Below, one piece after another: positions 6,592 to 7,813 of a stretch of DNA of 7,813 bases. The notes below the pieces were generated by a model that was given only the letters and a program-made list of their open reading frames with translations, searched no databases and was not told the DNA's origin. The DNA is from RGIG1828 sp045592485 (lineage in GTDB: Bacteria > Bacillota > Clostridia > UMGS1810): positions 1-7,813 of the forward strand of contig JAZNUS010000213.1 of assembly GCA_045592485.1 (NCBI GenBank). Reading direction: 5' to 3'. The translations under genes and the position numbers were made by a program. Each line of letters opens with the position of its first letter. Positions within the stretch are counted from its first letter, which is position 1.

Positions 6592-6776
6592 AAACAGAAA
6601 TCTATTTAGTCTATGCTTTTTCAGTCGATTCTTATCGTTCTGAACCGTGCGGAATTAGCTTTTGTCGAATGTATTTTGTTTGAATGATGTAATATATGTT
6701 AAGAAAAACTGAAACGGTAAAATGCAATTTTTAACGGTTTGGAGTACGCTTTTATCAGTTGGTTTATATTATAACC

Positions 6777-7151
6777 TCAACAATAAATCAACTCGTGATT
6801 AACAATTTCTCTTGCTCTTGCTTCAATGTTATTCATACGAGAAACCCATTCCATTTGGTCTTGTTCTTTGAATTGTTCTGTGATGCCCTCATTGACCTTC
6901 ATCTGTTCAATCAGCCGAGAGAACATATCTGATGCCTGTTCATCAACCTCTGCAAGGTGAGTCCACAATGTTCCATTCATAAGCATAATATAAAACTGTA
7001 CTCGTTTATGGGTCATAAGATAATCTTTGCGTTTCAGTCCCCACACACCGAGTGGATTGCTTGCTTCGGCAGGTAATGTGATGTCTGGGATTCTGTAATC
7101 GCCAACCATTCTGTATGTGCCGCCGTTTTGCTCAAATGATGATTTGTTCAT
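6777..7151 (-). CDS. tnpV: TnpV-family transposon-encoded protein
   Basis: The 124-residue protein matches from memory the TnpV family of small proteins carried by Tn4451-like and other Clostridial mobile elements. Recognisable blocks are FEQNGGTYRMVGDYRIPDIT at the N-terminus, NPLGVWGLKRKDYL (about 32-45), the central HLAEVDEQASDMFSRL, and the C-terminal QMEWVSRMNNIEARAREIV followed by NHELIYC. Length and both ends look complete. TnpV is not itself a recognised transposase and its biochemical role is unknown. AAGGAAGG lies 7 nt before the ATG. It is the second gene of a two-gene operon, starting 15 nt after the DUF6809-like gene stops. No transposase, resolvase or integrase gene is seen with it, so this may be a leftover or edge of a larger element. 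Confidence 0.88.
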   Translation of the reverse strand: MNKSSFEQNGGTYRMVGDYRIPDITLPAEASNPLGVWGLKRKDYLMTHKRVQFYIMLMNGTLWTHLAEVDEQASDMFSRLIEQMKVNEGITEQFKEQDQMEWVSRMNNIEARAREIVNHELIYC

Positions 7152-7166
7152 AACGTTGCCTTCCTT

Positions 7167-7436
7167 TCAATCAGTAACAAAAGTGTCGTATGTAAATTTA
7201 GCACCGAGCCTGAAACCTGCGATAAAGCTATCCGCATTACTCACACAAAGGAACTCGCTGGATTGACTTGCATACTTTGCGAACAGTTCTTTCTCTTCTT
7301 CAGCTAATTTTGCCGTTAGCTGTTCTTCTGTTTGCGTAAGTATGCTCAGCTTTCTTTTGAGTTTGGATTTGAGTTCTAAACTGCTCTCTTGCGGTTCAAT
7401 GTTTCCATAGTAAAAATCTTCAATAAATTTGGACAT
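7167..7436 (-). CDS. Small DUF6809-like protein, mobile-element associated
   Basis: This 89-residue, probably cytoplasmic protein resembles the DUF6809 family often found next to tnpV. It has the typical opening with an acidic helix and YYGNIEPQE (about 9-17), a central charged coiled-coil-like stretch (about 22-55, rich in K, E, L and Q, with EEQLTAKLAEEEKELF), and the closing FIAGFRLGAKF (about 71-81). Function is unknown. GGAGGA lies 8 nt before the ATG, and a promoter with an overlapping palindrome lies just upstream. The family name is recalled rather than searched, so treat it as likely. The reading frame, ribosome site and operon position with tnpV make it a real gene. Confidence 0.8.
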   Translation of the reverse strand: MSKFIEDFYYGNIEPQESSLELKSKLKRKLSILTQTEEQLTAKLAEEEKELFAKYASQSSEFLCVSNADSFIAGFRLGAKFTYDTFVTD

Positions 7437-7450
7437 TGTATAATCCTCCG

Positions 7451-7487
7451 TTTGAATAAATTGTATTCAAACTCTTTTAAACGTCAA
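7451..7487 (-). promoter_or_regulatory. Promoter with overlapping palindromic operator for the DUF6809-tnpV operon
   Basis: On the minus strand TTGACG (7487-7482), a 16-bp spacer and TACAAT (7465-7460) make a good sigma-A-type promoter. The -10 lies inside a perfect inverted repeat: TTTGAATA at 7451-7458 and TATTCAAA at 7464-7471 with a 5-bp spacer. A dimeric repressor bound there would cover the -10. No candidate repressor gene is in the window. Confidence 0.65.
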
Positions 7488-7501
7488 GGAGGGATGAGAA
7501 T

Positions 7502-7795
7502 ATGTTTGTTACTGCCGAAAGTTATTATTTTTTTAGTAAATCCCTTATGAACATCCGTACCAAAAACACAAGGCATTCATCAGAATGTTTTGTGTTTTTC
7601 TTTTTTAAAGAGGGACTTGAAGGACGAGCGGCACAGAGCAACAGTCCGGTGGACTGTTGTGACCGCGAGCGACCAAGCGCCCGCAGGCGCGCGAGTCAAG
7701 TCCCTCCACTCCGACCAAAAGATGATAATCCGAACCCTCTCTTCAAAGCAGGAGATGCGTTCGGATTTTTCATTTCTTACAGTCTTTTAGAATGA
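7502..7795 (+). CDS. Doubtful small ORF, 97 residues
   Basis: An ATG with AAGGAGGG 9 nt upstream opens a 97-codon frame, the only support for it. The frame runs through a strong terminator hairpin (7562-7606), then through the structured repeat (giving an arginine- and proline-rich stretch, SPVDCCDRERPSARRRAS) and into a second terminator. The composition changes abruptly at each element, and the sequence has no recognisable domain. The AAGGAGG is also the complement of the region around the tnpV-operon -35, so it may be coincidental. It is probably not a protein-coding gene, though at most the first ~20 codons before the terminator could be a leader peptide. Confidence 0.15.
   Translation: MFVTAESYYFFSKSLMNIRTKNTRHSSECFVFFFFKEGLEGRAAQSNSPVDCCDRERPSARRRASQVPPLRPKDDNPNPLFKAGDAFGFFISYSLLE
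7562..7606 (+). terminator. Strong terminator hairpin with T-run
   Basis: AAAAACACAAGG-CATTC, loop ATCA, and GAATG-TTTTGTGTTTTT form a 17-position stem (7562-7578 with 7583-7599) with two G-U pairs, followed by C and six T residues. It would stop plus-strand transcription. No firm plus-strand gene lies upstream of it in the window. Confidence 0.75.
7610..7717 (+). repeat. Structured multi-branch element ending in a tRNA-3'-end-like sequence
   Basis: GAGGGACTTGA (7610-7620) and TCAAGTCCCTC (7696-7706) form a perfect 11-bp outer stem. Inside are a hairpin CAACAGTCC-GGT-GGACTGTTG (7639-7659), extendable by GCGGCAC with GTGACCGC (7628-7634 with 7659-7666, one bulge), and a second hairpin GCGCC-CGCA-GGCGC (7677-7690). 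The right end, TCAAGTCCCTC followed by CACTCCG-A-CCA (to 7717), reads like the T-loop, T-stem and acceptor strand of a tRNA. GC content is clearly higher than in the flanks. It is likely a dispersed repeat; similar sequences are familiar to me from gut Clostridia. Confidence 0.6.
7727..7771 (+). terminator. Terminator after the structured element
   Basis: AATCCGAAC (7727-7735) and GTTCGGATT (7759-7767) form a perfect 9-bp stem with a 23-nt loop, continuing into TTTC. This is a plausible rho-independent terminator for plus-strand transcripts crossing the structured element. The long loop lowers confidence. Positions 7772-7813 hold nothing I can identify. Confidence 0.6.
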
Positions 7796-7813
7796 GAAAA
7801 CGGGGATGAAAAT

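Noticed and set aside
6613..6687. A 24-codon plus-strand ORF between the terminator and tnpV
   Set aside because: It has no ribosome binding site, no promoter and no recognisable features.
7640..7717. A functional tRNA gene at the right end
   Set aside because: Only the 3' end resembles a tRNA. The matching 5' T-stem strand, anticodon arm, D arm and acceptor 5' strand are missing.

Overview
The window looks like a chromosomal segment of a gut-type, low-to-moderate GC Firmicute, most likely class Clostridia (Oscillospiraceae/Ruminococcaceae-like). The reasons are the GHKL/LytTR signalling pair, AAGGAGG-type ribosome binding sites, a TnpV-family gene, and the abundant intergenic hairpin repeats typical of such genomes. 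Species cannot be assigned from the sequence alone.

Layout. Positions 1-470 are non-coding and hold degenerate ~75-bp repeats with small hairpins. Two terminators (474-500, 506-541) close a minus-strand operon. That operon encodes a LytTR response regulator (1838-2566) followed 1 nt later by a membrane GHKL histidine kinase (556-1836). A divergent intergenic region (2567-2820) separates it from a plus-strand gene for a 1220-residue secreted protein (2821-6483). This protein has a signal peptide, a region resembling the aerolysin / ETX-MTX2 beta-pore-forming fold, an Ig-like spacer, about twelve 40-residue Cys/His repeats and a hydrophobic C-terminus. A 20-bp-stem terminator follows. The right end carries a minus-strand pair of mobile-element-type genes, a DUF6809-like small protein (7167-7436) and TnpV (6777-7151). 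Beyond them lies a structured non-coding element (7610-7717), flanked by two terminators, whose end resembles the 3' end of a tRNA.

How it may work together. Between the divergent promoters sit two identical 12-bp direct repeats exactly 21 bp apart, the geometry used by AgrA/VirR-type LytTR regulators. Both promoters have an extended -10 and no good -35, and lie at nearly equal distances from the repeats. The simplest reading is a VirSR/Agr-like sensor system that activates itself and a divergent candidate pore-forming toxin. No signal-peptide gene (agrD/agrB) is present in the window, so the input is unknown. The toxin assignment and the regulatory link are inferences from motifs and geometry. 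They were not tested by any search.
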